A stretch of DNA of 64,000 nt from RUG708 sp050946535 (GCA_050946535.1 JBMNUZ010000004.1:1-64000), one strand, 5' to 3'; positions 34,597-43,306 are shown, counted from the stretch's first letter. Made by a program: numbers and translations. The notes: generated by a model from the letters alone, not told the origin.

Positions 34597-35274
34597 TCAT
34601 TCGCTTAATATATTTCCGTCATAATCCGTATATTGCTCGTACCATCCGGCATTGTCAAAGACGTATGGATTATCTTCGCTCTTCAATAATCTTTCCGGCA
34701 TCTGAACTAAGAGAATTGTAAATACAACGAGGATGATCAATCCTCCGACGATATCCTTCCAGTGAATCCCGTTCCTGACAAACCACACGGTACCTGCGAT
34801 GCCAAGCGGCAGCCAGCAGCACAGCGCTGTAATAAGTCCCGGCGCATAGAATCCGGTATAGATTCCTTCTGCATAAAACGCTGTCATGGATTGATACGCT
34901 AACAGGAAATGAACTCCCACTTCGAAATAACTGAAGACCGTTACGCAGAAATGCATCTTTCTGCCGTACTTGTTGGTCTCTGTAAGAATGAACCAGACGA
35001 CGGCTCCGCCCAGATTCGTGATCATATCAGTGAGTTCGCTCATCGGGTAGCAGTCTCTTAACTCCGGGCTGGAACTGATATTGTAGATATAGTGGAATCC
35101 GCCCGGGATGACCCATTCCTCCCACACATGGAAGGTAAGAACGATCACGGCGAACGCTCCGAATTTTCTGATGCTGTCCCAGTCTTTCCAGTGCACAATC
35201 AGCTGTACTGTCAGGATGATGCTCATGACGATCATAAGATAGAGCCATCCCCATTCAACAAACCATAACCACAT
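34597..35274 (-). CDS. HXXEE-domain membrane protein 1
   Basis: 225 residues, GGAGG site. Six or so hydrophobic segments. The family motif lies in TFHVWEEWVIPGGFHYIYN (H-x-x-E-E plus a second His). Next follow a MSELTDMITNLGGAVVWF helix and a C-terminal acidic tail. HXXEE proteins are integral membrane proteins of unknown function, with conserved His and Glu that could bind a metal. It has its own divergent TetR gene at 35539 and a long palindrome between them. A paralog is at 36905. Confidence 0.83.
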   Translation of the reverse strand: MWLWFVEWGWLYLMIVMSIILTVQLIVHWKDWDSIRKFGAFAVIVLTFHVWEEWVIPGGFHYIYNISSSPELRDCYPMSELTDMITNLGGAVVWFILTETNKYGRKMHFCVTVFSYFEVGVHFLLAYQSMTAFYAEGIYTGFYAPGLITALCCWLPLGIAGTVWFVRNGIHWKDIVGGLIILVVFTILLVQMPERLLKSEDNPYVFDNAGWYEQYTDYDGNILSE

Positions 35275-35413
35275 TTTAAAAACCTCCTGTTGTCTTTTGC
35301 CTGTTTATTTTTTATGAAAATGAATTGAGCTTAGCTTTACGAAAGTGATTTCAGCTTTTTCACACTGCTCAAAAGCAAAATTGCAAAGCTGGAATATGAA
35401 GCTTTCTTTTTCT

Positions 35414-35491
35414 GAAACTATTGTAGCGAAACAAATTTTGCGATACAATAGTTTCGAAACAAACGCTACATTGCAGGCAAACGTTGTAGCG
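35414..35491. promoter_or_regulatory. Operators between HXXEE 1 and its TetR gene
   Basis: GAAACTATTGTA (35414-35425) and its exact complement (35444-35455) flank an imperfect inner palindrome GTAGCG/CGATAC. A second pair CGCTACA (35464-35470) / TGTAGCG (35485-35491) follows. The shared half site TTGTAGCGAAA occurs repeatedly, as expected for several TetR dimers covering the divergent promoters. Confidence 0.75.
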
Positions 35492-35538
35492 AAAAAAAGG
35501 GAATTAATCCAGAAAAGAGGCAAAATAAGAGGCATAAA

Positions 35539-36132
35539 ATGTACCATATTTCGAATGATAAGCGCGCAAAAAAGTCAGCAGAACTTATCTACGAGGGTCT
35601 GCTGACATGTCTTGAAAAGAAAAATTTTGACCAGATTACTGTGACAGATCTGCAGAAGGCGTCCGGCGTTGCACGCACTACCTTTTACCGCGCCTTCGAC
35701 AATATCTCTGATGTTTTGTACTGGAAATGCGATCTCTGTTTTCAGGAAGTACTCGGTGGATTTACGGAAGAACAGTTTTTGAACGAAATGGATCTCGTCT
35801 ATCAGTACTTCTCGTACTGGACAGATCATAAAGATATTCTGGAATTGTTAATGAAGATCAACAGATATGACATTATTTACGCATGCCACATGAATGCGGC
35901 ATCGGCGGTACAGGAGAAATTCGGATCCCACCCGGAAATGCAGGGAGCACACAGCAATTATTTCCTGGCAATCCGGACCGGCTTTACGATCAGCATTCTG
36001 ACAGCCTGGCTTCAGGGAGGCAGCAAAGAATCTCTGGATGAAATAATAGATATCGTAAAGGAACAATTGGCTTTGCTGCCTTCCGGCAGGATAAAACAGC
36101 CCAAATCTCCAGGTTGTTCAGATGATAAATGA
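35539..36132 (+). CDS. TetR-family regulator 1 of the HXXEE modules
   Basis: 197 residues. HTH: QITVTDLQKASGVARTTFYRAFDNISDVLYWKC. The region after the HTH (ISDVLYWKCDLCFQEVLGGF, SYWTDHKDILELLMKINRYDIIYACH, NYFLAIRTGFTISILTAWLQGG) matches TetR 2 at 36217 nearly element for element, so they are paralogs. GAGGC lies before the ATG. It is divergent from HXXEE 1 and probably its repressor. Confidence 0.9.
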   Translation: MYHISNDKRAKKSAELIYEGLLTCLEKKNFDQITVTDLQKASGVARTTFYRAFDNISDVLYWKCDLCFQEVLGGFTEEQFLNEMDLVYQYFSYWTDHKDILELLMKINRYDIIYACHMNAASAVQEKFGSHPEMQGAHSNYFLAIRTGFTISILTAWLQGGSKESLDEIIDIVKEQLALLPSGRIKQPKSPGCSDDK

Positions 36133-36216
36133 ACAGCCTCGCCTTTCAGAGGACTGAACGCAGCCGGATCTGACAGGCTGGCAGGCGGCGGACACACAGA
36201 GGAAACTTCCAATTTC

Positions 36217-36795
36217 TCATATCAGGAGTCCGCTCTTTACCACATCATCATGCTGCCTGCGCACGATCGCCGTGATCTCGTCCGGTGTCTGTTTTTTCCC
36301 GTTCACCATCCAGCCGCGGATCATGCCTACAAAGAACCCTGCACGGACTGAAATGAAGTAACTGTAGTCAGTCGTGTCCATGTGTATGCCTTCTTTTTCA
36401 AGAAATTTCATGAGAATTCCCGCCTTGTCTACAAAGGAATTGTATATTATGTCGAGCCGGTTTGCGTCCATGATTATGGACAGGAGTTCCATGTGGCCGC
36501 CTTCCATCCAGTAATTAAGAATATACCGTATCAGCACATCTTCCGTTGAAAGATCAGGATTTGATGTTGTAAATCCTGTCAGCATCTCCTCGAAGTTCTG
36601 CTCGCACTTCCAGCTGAGCAGGTCCGCGACTTCATCGAAGTTCCGGTAAAACGTCGCCCGGCTTACTGTAGATGCGCTGCAAATGTCCGACACGCTGACT
36701 TTATTTAACGGCTTGGTTTTCAGCGTCTCTGTCAGTCCGTCATAAAGCATTTTCGCCGAGCGTTCTGCCCTTATATCGTCACGTAAATGGAACAT
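36217..36795 (-). CDS. TetR-family regulator 2 of the HXXEE modules
   Basis: 192 residues, AGAGGAG site. HTH KVSVSDICSASTVSRATFYRNFDEVADLLSWKC, then YWMEGGHMELLSIIMDANRLDIIYNSF and SYFISVRAGFFVGMIRGWMVNG, paralogous to TetR 1. It is the last gene of hydrolase-HXXEE 2-TetR 2, though a terminator-like hairpin lies between it and HXXEE 2. It converges with TetR 1 across 84 bp. Confidence 0.9.
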   Translation of the reverse strand: MFHLRDDIRAERSAKMLYDGLTETLKTKPLNKVSVSDICSASTVSRATFYRNFDEVADLLSWKCEQNFEEMLTGFTTSNPDLSTEDVLIRYILNYWMEGGHMELLSIIMDANRLDIIYNSFVDKAGILMKFLEKEGIHMDTTDYSYFISVRAGFFVGMIRGWMVNGKKQTPDEITAIVRRQHDDVVKSGLLI

Positions 36796-36857
36796 TACGC
36801 ACTCCTCTCATTTTTGTATTGTATAAATCATATGTTTCATATATCGATTATACTGCA

Positions 36858-36902
36858 AAAAAACTGCGGGCTATACAAATAAGTACGCGCACGCAGTTTT
36901 TT
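36858..36902 (-). terminator. Terminator-like hairpin after HXXEE gene 2
   Basis: AAAAAACTGCG (36858-36868) pairs with CGCAGTTTTTT (36892-36902); on the minus strand it lies 2 bases after the HXXEE 2 stop and before TetR 2, which may therefore be transcribed by partial read-through or its own promoter. Confidence 0.8.
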
Positions 36903-36904
36903 GT

Positions 36905-37618
36905 TTATTCCTCCATGCCCTGGCCGGCCTCGAACCTGGCCAAGTATCCGTCACCCCAGGAGTACCTGTATGGACTCTCCTCGTCTCTGCACATCTTTTC
37001 CGCAAATGGAAGGGAGAGATAGCCGAGTCCCATGCTGCACGGAATGGCAAGCAGGTACTCCCACCATTGCGGACTCTGTTCCAGAAAGAACGAAACGATA
37101 ATCAGCACTGCGACCGGTACATAGCCGAAGATCATAGTTGCAAAACCCGGGCTGTAGATTGTTTTCTTGCCTCTAGTGTGATACCTGCGGTACAGGAAGA
37201 TGCCACCAGAGGTATGGCCATAAATTTCAGCTGCGCAGATGAACAGTTCCATCAGCAGAAACAGAGGCTGTACGCCGATAAGCAGTACAATGCAGGAAAA
37301 TACGACGCCGATGAAGTTGGTCCACATATCCGAGAGCTGATTCATAGGATACCGGTCAGCCTTTTCCGGATCTGTTCCCTTCATGAGGTTGTACATCGTG
37401 TGGAACCCGCCGGGAAAATGCCATTCCTCTAATACATGAAGCGGCAGAAGAACAGCGGACAGAGCGTAGATCCTCGTCTGCAGCGTCCAGATGTCCCAAT
37501 GTGCAATCGTGATTCCGAGAATTATGCCCGCAATACCTGTAATTACATAAAGCCAGCAGGAAAGCCAGACCATGGTGATACGCGTCCTCAGCGGAACGGT
37601 TTTCTTTTCTCCTGACAT
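36905..37618 (-). CDS. HXXEE-domain membrane protein 2
   Basis: 237 residues from the ATG at 37618 (AAGG 7 bases before); a TTG at 37642 overlaps the hydrolase stop and is less likely. About six hydrophobic segments. The motif LPLHVLEEWHFPGGFHTMYN holds the same H-x-x-E-E and PGGFH as HXXEE 1, followed by MNQLSDMWTNFIGVVF. Encoded 16 bp after the DAPG-hydrolase-like gene, so the two act in one pathway. A transport, sensing or membrane-enzyme role is possible; none is established. Confidence 0.83.
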   Translation of the reverse strand: MSGEKKTVPLRTRITMVWLSCWLYVITGIAGIILGITIAHWDIWTLQTRIYALSAVLLPLHVLEEWHFPGGFHTMYNLMKGTDPEKADRYPMNQLSDMWTNFIGVVFSCIVLLIGVQPLFLLMELFICAAEIYGHTSGGIFLYRRYHTRGKKTIYSPGFATMIFGYVPVAVLIIVSFFLEQSPQWWEYLLAIPCSMGLGYLSLPFAEKMCRDEESPYRYSWGDGYLARFEAGQGMEE

Positions 37619-37634
37619 CGCATCGCCTTGATAA

Positions 37635-38396
37635 TCAGTCAAACTTAGTGAATGCAGGATCGAAGTATACCTTGTCCTGATTTGCGTACAGAACAGGCGC
37701 TACGTCTTGGAGACGGCCGGACTCCTGAATATTGTGGTGAATCCACTGCATGCCCTGTTCCTTGGAATAAAGCTTCGGCACCAGAGCCTTGTTGATCAGC
37801 TTTGTATCTGGCTTGTCTCCTGACAATCCTACGAGTGTCTCAGTATAGAATGTCGATCCTTTTCCGTCTTCGGTCGGGCCATAGACATGTTTTACATGAC
37901 CGGTCGCCTTGCCGTCCTTCATTACATTGAACGTAAACTCATGATCGTTCAGCACAACCGTCTCCATCTCGTAGTAAACGACGTCATTGACTTCATTCGT
38001 AAGTTCGTGAATACGGCTTTTCGCTCCCTGCAGAAAACCGAGATTCTTCGTCCCGTCCGGTCCGTCGGTAAGCGGTGTAACTGCAACATGGTCACGGTTA
38101 TGCCACAGGTGATAGATAGAAATTTCAGGTCCGTCGAATCCTTCGCCATCCCAGTTTGTGCAGCAGCCGAGGTGTTCGAAGAACCACTTGATCATCTCAG
38201 GGGTCACGCCTTCGAGATCCTCATGCTGGCATTGTGCCAGCATCTGCCCGTTCGGCAGAACTGAGAAGTCTGTCCACTTTGCGGTATCGTCCATCTTGAA
38301 ATGCGGCTTTCCGGCACGTACAAGTGCTTTCTTTGCTAAATCGTGCTTTGCGCGTAAACCTTCGATATCTTTAACGTAAGTATTGTGATCTGCCAT
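37635..38396 (-). CDS. DAPG/phloretin-hydrolase-family protein
   Basis: 253 residues from the ATG at 38396 (AAGGAGG site); the reading frame extends 82 codons further up but without any start signal. The family pattern is visible: GVTPEMIKWFFEHL (64-76), IYHLWHNRDHVAV (94-106, candidate metal ligands His99/His103), YYEMETVVLNDHEF (141-153, Glu143/145), GHVKHVYG (His170) and MQWIHHNIQE (His220/221). Members such as PhlG and phloretin hydrolase are zinc enzymes cleaving a C-C bond between an acyl group and a phloroglucinol ring. The substrate is probably an acylated phenol (inference). First gene of the operon with HXXEE 2. Confidence 0.75.
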   Translation of the reverse strand: MADHNTYVKDIEGLRAKHDLAKKALVRAGKPHFKMDDTAKWTDFSVLPNGQMLAQCQHEDLEGVTPEMIKWFFEHLGCCTNWDGEGFDGPEISIYHLWHNRDHVAVTPLTDGPDGTKNLGFLQGAKSRIHELTNEVNDVVYYEMETVVLNDHEFTFNVMKDGKATGHVKHVYGPTEDGKGSTFYTETLVGLSGDKPDTKLINKALVPKLYSKEQGMQWIHHNIQESGRLQDVAPVLYANQDKVYFDPAFTKFD

Positions 38397-38464
38397 GATT
38401 TTTTTCCTCCTTAGAAATTGCATGATGATTGCCTGAATGCCCGAACACTCTGACGCTCTGGTGA

Positions 38465-38494
38465 TCGAATGCTCGAATGCTCGAATGCTCGAAC
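38465..38494. repeat. 8-bp microsatellite in the hydrolase promoter region
   Basis: TCGAATGC is repeated three times exactly at 38465-38488, followed by a partial TCGAAC. It lies 69-98 bp before the hydrolase start. Slippage could change promoter spacing. The remainder of the 453-bp gap 38397-38849 holds only the AKR terminator. Confidence 0.75.
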
Positions 38495-38767
38495 GTTTCA
38501 TTTGTTCTGTATGATTCATTTGTTTTGTACAATCAGAATGTATCATATTTATCATGTCCTGACAAGGGGGTTGACAGTTATAAGGCAGGAAATGTGAAAC
38601 CGGCTTGTACGAGCCAGATTCCTGCATTTTGTCGCATAACAATCAGAAGGCTTGCGGATGCCACATACTATTTATATCGTGCTCCCATCGTTCATCGTTC
38701 TTTTAACGATGTTTTCAGATCTTTGCCGCATTCCTTTTGCGGATTCCTTTTTCGGATATAAAAAAAC

Positions 38768-38812
38768 GGGATAAGTGCCATGCAAATCCACTTGCTGCCT
38801 GGCAGTTATCCC
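38768..38812 (-). terminator. Terminator after the Fe-S AKR gene
   Basis: GGGATAA (38768-38774) pairs with TTATCCC (38806-38812), with an inner TGCCA/TGGCA; the minus strand continues GTTTTTTTATA. Confidence 0.85.
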
Positions 38813-38849
38813 ATTGAAAAATATTATTCTGCTTTCTATTCTGTGTCTA

Positions 38850-39983
38850 TTAGGCCTGCTGCTTTTCAAATTCTGCGGCGACCTGCTCCAGAAGATCGCG
38901 GATCGGCAAATGCTGAGGACAGACTTTTTCACATCCTCCGCACTTTATGCAGTCGCTTGCCTTTCCATTCCCATTCTTTGTCAGGGTGCTATAGCGATGA
39001 TCCATGAACTTGTTGTGGAAAACCTTCTTCGAGTTAAGGCATTCGAAGAGATGCGGAATACGGATGTGCTCCGGGCATTGATTTTCCTCGATGCAATAGT
39101 GGCAATCCGTGCATGAAACTACATTAAGTCCCCGGAAAATCCTGTTGACTTTCTTCACCGCTTCCATTTCCTGATCATCGAGAGGCTGAAAATCCTTCAT
39201 AGTGGACACATTGTCCTTCATCTGTCCGAGATTGCTCATTCCGGATAAAACGATCCGGATCCCGTCAAAGCCCGCGGCAAAACGTAATGCGTAGCTGGCG
39301 TTGGAACCGCCGTGCAGCCCGTCAAAAATCTTCTGCGCTTCTTCCGGCAGATTGAACAGGCTTCCGCCCTTTACAGGTTCCATAACTATAACCGGCTTGT
39401 TGTGCCTGCGCGCTGCTTCGTAAACCTTGGCGCTTTCTACGAAAGGATCATCGTAGTCGAGATAGTTGAACTGAATCTGTACGACCTCGATCTGCGGATA
39501 CTCGGAAAGGATCTGGTCGAGAACAGCCGCCTTGTCGTGGAAAGAAATACCGACGTGACGGACTCTGCCCTCTTTCTTCAATGCGAAGGCTGTCTCATAG
39601 GCGCGGCATTTCTTGAACTTCTCGAACTCCTTTGCGTTCTGCGCATGCATCAGATAAAAGTCAAAATACTCGACGCCGGTGCATTCGAGCTGCTTCTCGA
39701 AAATCGGTCTTATATCCTCTTCTTTATCGAAGTAAGATCCCGTCAGCTTATCCGTAAGGATGTATTTGTCTCTCGGATACCGGCTGGTGACAGCATCTTT
39801 AATGGCAAGTTCTGATAAGCCGTTGAGATATCCGTGCGCCGTATCGAAATAGTTGAAACCGTTATCTAGAAAATAGTCGACCATGGCCTTGAATTCTTTC
39901 ATATCAACCTTGTCATCATTCATCGGCAGACGCATGCATCCAAAGCCGAAATTGCTGTTGATTTCAGGGAATGAATTGTCCAT
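38850..39983 (-). CDS. Aldo/keto reductase with C-terminal dicluster Fe-S domain
   Basis: 377 residues, AGGAGG site. Barrel motifs: FGFGCMRLPMNDD, YFDTAHGYLNG (Asp, Tyr), ILTDKL (Lys), FYLMHAQNAKEF (His). The C-terminal extension has a first Cys set SCTDCHYCIEENQCPEHIRI and a second CIKCGGCEKVCPQHLPI, complete for two 4Fe-4S clusters. Such members couple reductase activity to ferredoxin-like electron transfer. It is the intact counterpart of 26106. It is followed by its own terminator; a flavodoxin gene lies upstream in the same direction. Confidence 0.93.
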   Translation of the reverse strand: MDNSFPEINSNFGFGCMRLPMNDDKVDMKEFKAMVDYFLDNGFNYFDTAHGYLNGLSELAIKDAVTSRYPRDKYILTDKLTGSYFDKEEDIRPIFEKQLECTGVEYFDFYLMHAQNAKEFEKFKKCRAYETAFALKKEGRVRHVGISFHDKAAVLDQILSEYPQIEVVQIQFNYLDYDDPFVESAKVYEAARRHNKPVIVMEPVKGGSLFNLPEEAQKIFDGLHGGSNASYALRFAAGFDGIRIVLSGMSNLGQMKDNVSTMKDFQPLDDQEMEAVKKVNRIFRGLNVVSCTDCHYCIEENQCPEHIRIPHLFECLNSKKVFHNKFMDHRYSTLTKNGNGKASDCIKCGGCEKVCPQHLPIRDLLEQVAAEFEKQQA

Positions 39984-40143
39984 TTTGCAGCCTCCTTTTC
40001 GAATATTCTGATATCTTGATCACGTATTATTGAGATTCAGCTGCTTTTCGCATTGCCGGCAACATCTTTTGCAGCTGCACCAACTGATTATGTCAGCTGA
40101 ATATATAATAACATTTTCAGCAATCATAACTCCAAGGCAGAAT

Positions 40144-40662
40144 TCAAATCTGTTCTTTTGCCCAGCTTGAAACTTTCTGTTCGCTTTGCGGCGCATCTGC
40201 GCCGTGGACGGCCAGCGCTCCGCCGAAGGAAGGATTGCCTTTCAGATGTTTTTTCATATCTCTTTCGCAGCTTGCGAGACCGCTTCCCTCATGAGTTACG
40301 ACGAACATCACCTTCTTGCCGGCAAAATCCAGTCTGTCCGTCAGGGAATAAATCGCCATCGGGTATATTCCCCACCAGCATGGGCCGCAGATGAATATAT
40401 TGTCGTAAGAAGAAATATCATCCAGATATTCCTTCAATTCCGGGCGTGCCTTCGCGCGCAGTTCTTCCTTCGCTTCGTCTATGCAGGTCATATAGTCCGG
40501 GGAATATTCCTTTACCGTCTGCACCTCGAACAGGTCGCCGCCTACAGCTTTCTGTATGAATTCTGCAGCATATTCTGTATTTCCTTTCGAAAGATTTTTG
40601 ATGCTGCCGTTAACGTAATTTTCTCCTTTACGGGAATAATAAATTATCAGATTCTTTGCCAT
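40144..40662 (-). CDS. Flavodoxin_4-type protein
   Basis: 172 residues, AAGGAG site. YYSRKGENYVNGSIKNLSKGNTEYAAEFIQ shows a phosphate loop with an inserted segment as in 24189; FICGPCWWGIYPMAIY and FVVTHEGSGLASCERDM complete the flavin site. Located 35 bp after the SDR gene and 160 bp before the Fe-S AKR gene, so an electron-transfer link to both is likely (inference). An inverted CAGCTGC/GCAGCTG pair at about 40036-40078 has no T-run. Confidence 0.88.
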   Translation of the reverse strand: MAKNLIIYYSRKGENYVNGSIKNLSKGNTEYAAEFIQKAVGGDLFEVQTVKEYSPDYMTCIDEAKEELRAKARPELKEYLDDISSYDNIFICGPCWWGIYPMAIYSLTDRLDFAGKKVMFVVTHEGSGLASCERDMKKHLKGNPSFGGALAVHGADAPQSEQKVSSWAKEQI

Positions 40663-40697
40663 TTTGAATTCTCCTTATTCTTCTTATGTTCAGTTTT

Positions 40698-41531
40698 TCA
40701 GTTTTCGGAAGGCTGCAGCGGTCCGTAGAAATAGGACGAGGTTGCGCCTCCGTCCATCAGAAAGGTGGAGCCGGTAATGAACGCGGCTTTATCGGAAAGC
40801 AGGAGCTCCGCCACATTGGCGACTTCATCCGCCGTACCTGGGCGGCCTGCCGGGCATTTGGCAAACATGTTCTTATAGAAATCGCCGCGCGGTCCATTGA
40901 ACTCATCCAGCGCCAGCGGGGTCACGATGATGCCCGGCGCAATAGCATTGATGCGGGCACCGCGCTTGCCCCATTCGACTGACTGGCCCATGACGCGCTT
41001 TTCATTGCAGCGCTTTGCCAGCTGATACGCGTGCAGCGTATCCCGGATATTCTCCGGCTGAAGCAGGTCAATAGAAAGAAGTTCCTCCGCCGGTGCCGTC
41101 GCCAATGCGCGGTCTTCCTCTGCAGTAAGCTGCGGCATACGCCATCCGGACTGACTGGATATCGTGATTCCGCATCCGCCTTCTTTAATGACCTTGCCGA
41201 CTTCTTCCAGAAGCACTGCGGTTCCATACAGATCTACCTTCAGGATCGTTTCTACCGATGCCTGGCTTGGAGAAACACCAGCGCCGTTGATCAGCATCGC
41301 AATCTCTCCGTATTTCTGACCTTCCGCGATCATGGTCTGTATGGATTCTCTGGAAGAAATATCAGCCATCATCGATGTCACGTCAAAACCAGCCTCTGTC
41401 AAAGTTTTTTCAGCGGTCTTCGCGTGCTCTGTGTTCTTGTCGCAAAGTATGATTTTTTTGCCGTATCCGACGCGTCTGACGCAAGCCATGCTGATCTGTC
41501 CGGCGCCCATCACTAACAATACATCTTTCAT
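40698..41531 (-). CDS. Short-chain dehydrogenase/reductase
   Basis: 277 residues, GGGAG site. Classical SDR: MGAGQISMACVRRVG in place of the usual T-G-x-x-x-G-x-G, NGAGVSPSQASVE, catalytic Ser in ISSQSGW and Tyr-x-x-x-Lys in AYQLAKR, then NAIAPGIIVTPLALDE and FITGSTFLMDGGATSSY. The altered glycine motif is worth noting but common in some SDRs with NAD(P)H. Divergent from the LysR gene at 41674. Confidence 0.92.
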   Translation of the reverse strand: MKDVLLVMGAGQISMACVRRVGYGKKIILCDKNTEHAKTAEKTLTEAGFDVTSMMADISSRESIQTMIAEGQKYGEIAMLINGAGVSPSQASVETILKVDLYGTAVLLEEVGKVIKEGGCGITISSQSGWRMPQLTAEEDRALATAPAEELLSIDLLQPENIRDTLHAYQLAKRCNEKRVMGQSVEWGKRGARINAIAPGIIVTPLALDEFNGPRGDFYKNMFAKCPAGRPGTADEVANVAELLLSDKAAFITGSTFLMDGGATSSYFYGPLQPSEN

Positions 41532-41625
41532 CTTCGGCTCCCTTCATTTCTGTTAAAACATTATTTCTCTTTATGCTGTTATATTACCGTCATTAAATTA
41601 TGTTTTCTAATTGTAATATTCGATT

Positions 41626-41631
41626 TATAAT
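41626..41631 (+). promoter_or_regulatory. Likely -10 element of the LysR gene
   Basis: TATAAT at 41626-41631 lies 43 bp before the LysR start in the AT-rich divergent region 41532-41673. The -35 is not consensus. No clear LysR T-N11-A box stands out. Confidence 0.4.
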
Positions 41632-41673
41632 AGAATTATTAAATAAGTAACAGAAGCTGAGGAATTATTTAAG

Positions 41674-42561
41674 ATGAATACCAAACAAATAGACTATATT
41701 CTTGAACTCGCAGAAACACTGAATTTCAACCGTGCTGCCGAAAATCTGTTCATATCCCAGCCTACTCTGACCTATCAAATCAAAGCAGCGGAACAGGAGA
41801 TCGGCTTTTCGATTTTTAACAGAAGCGGAAAAAAGACAAGCATCACGCCGGCAGGTCTGCAGTTTGTAGCCAGTCTCCGTGGTATCAGGGCTGAACTGCG
41901 CAAAGCTGTCGAACAGGGACAGAACTATTCTTCTATATACAGGGAAAATATACGTATAGTGCTTCCGATCCGGTCTGCTCTGTATTTTCTTCCGCAGGCG
42001 ATCCGGGAGATTTCAAATACCGATTCCGGAATTCTCATCTCACCCTCCTTTGACTGGAATCACAGTATTGATTCCTTTCTTCAGGGAGAACAGGATATTC
42101 TTTTTGCCTTCAGAGATGAAGTCAGCCACATCCCGGATATCCGTATCCACGAACTGTTTAATTCCCGCATTTATCTGGTAGTGAGAAAAGATGACGACCT
42201 GGCAGAGAAAACAATAATTGAACCAGCTGATCTCGACGGCAGAACGCTTATGGTCGGAGGCCCTTCCCAGGCTCCTCTCAGACGTGTTCAGCAGCGAATG
42301 ATCGAGACCCAGAACATAAGTTATTTTAACAGCGATGATCATGACACATCCCTGACCAATGTCGCAGCCGGACGTGCCATCGTACTTTCACCGGGATTTC
42401 TCAACGATCATAACGGAGAATTCTGCTGGATTCCATTTGACTGCGAAGAGACAATCCCTTGTGTGCTGTGCACCCGTGCCTCAGACAGCCGGGCTGTAGT
42501 TTCAAACTTCATAGGGATAATTCAGTCAATCTACCGCAGTCATCCGGATTTTGCGGTTTAA
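41674..42561 (+). CDS. LysR-family regulator
   Basis: 295 residues. HTH: IDYILELAETLNFNRAAENLFISQPTLTYQIKAAEQEIGFSIFNRSGKKTSITPAG. Effector domain from about 90 on. GAGGA precedes the start. It is divergent from the SDR-flavodoxin genes and likely controls them; the shared reductase-island motif could also be its target, but that is untested. Confidence 0.93.
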   Translation: MNTKQIDYILELAETLNFNRAAENLFISQPTLTYQIKAAEQEIGFSIFNRSGKKTSITPAGLQFVASLRGIRAELRKAVEQGQNYSSIYRENIRIVLPIRSALYFLPQAIREISNTDSGILISPSFDWNHSIDSFLQGEQDILFAFRDEVSHIPDIRIHELFNSRIYLVVRKDDDLAEKTIIEPADLDGRTLMVGGPSQAPLRRVQQRMIETQNISYFNSDDHDTSLTNVAAGRAIVLSPGFLNDHNGEFCWIPFDCEETIPCVLCTRASDSRAVVSNFIGIIQSIYRSHPDFAV

Positions 42562-42607
42562 ATAAAATTCAGTAGATCGTCTGGAAGCCGGAGGCGCAGA
42601 GGAAATG

Positions 42608-43306
42608 TCACGTGTTGCGTATTTTCCGGATGTTCCGATTCATGAGATGGCGTCCGAGGTTCTGATAAAGTAATGAACGAACAGGCGTCAGGTCCTGATG
42701 ATATTGTGCGAAAAGTTCGTCCGGACTGTTAAAGATCCCCAGATCCTCGGTAATTCCTTCTTTTTGAATATATGTGTTATTCCTGTTGAAATCGATCTCC
42801 GGATGATCAAAATCATTTACCGCAACGCCGTAACCTGAAAATCTGCCGTTTCGATCAGGGAACTTCCGATGAAGTCCATCCAGATAGGATTTGTCAAGGA
42901 TGATCCCCTCCAGGTTATACCATGTGCCGTCAAGGCAAACCTCCACCCAGCTGTGGAGAATGCGGTCCGGCGCATTTCTGTAAACGATACCAGTCATTGC
43001 GCCTTTCTGCAGTTCTTTGTCGATCATGAAGCCATGAATGCGGCAGGGTATGCCGACTGCGCGCAGCAGTGCCATGAACAATGTGCTTTTTGTGTTGCAT
43101 TGTCCGTACCCGTCCCGGAGGACAGCAGACGCTGTGATATTATCATCCTTGTTATAGCCGAAAAGGATCTCGTCGCGGACAAACAGATAGATCCTGTTCA
43201 GCCGTTCAAAGTTTCCTTCATTGCGCCACGCTCTCTTGCTGATCAGAGAAGCGATCGTCTTATCGGAATAGTCTAATAGAGTAGTTTCCTGCAGGAGAAT
43301 ATCCAT
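42608..43306 (-). CDS. Transglutaminase-like (papain-fold) protein
   Basis: 232 residues from the ATG at 43306, preceded by AGGAGG. Triad candidates: Cys in LRDGYGQCNTKSTLFMALLRAVGIPCR, His in DRILHSWVEVCLDGTWYNLEG with the Asp of the same strand pair. The GYGQCNTK context is typical of bacterial transglutaminase-like cysteine peptidases. No signal peptide, so it acts in the cytoplasm. Short N- and C-terminal parts only; no partner domain. Confidence 0.85.
   Translation of the reverse strand: MDILLQETTLLDYSDKTIASLISKRAWRNEGNFERLNRIYLFVRDEILFGYNKDDNITASAVLRDGYGQCNTKSTLFMALLRAVGIPCRIHGFMIDKELQKGAMTGIVYRNAPDRILHSWVEVCLDGTWYNLEGIILDKSYLDGLHRKFPDRNGRFSGYGVAVNDFDHPEIDFNRNNTYIQKEGITEDLGIFNSPDELFAQYHQDLTPVRSLLYQNLGRHLMNRNIRKIRNT

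Noticed and set aside
36858..36902. TetR 2 as an ordinary third gene of the hydrolase operon
   Set aside because: The hairpin with T-run between HXXEE 2 and TetR 2 argues against simple co-transcription; left open.
38397..38642. 82-codon N-terminal extension of the DAPG-hydrolase-like gene
   Set aside because: The extension crosses the 8-bp repeat and lacks a start signal, whereas AAGGAGG stands before the ATG at 38396.
39984..40143. Inverted CAGCTGC/GCAGCTG pair as terminator after the flavodoxin at 40144
   Set aside because: No T-run follows on the minus strand and the loop is over 25 bases.
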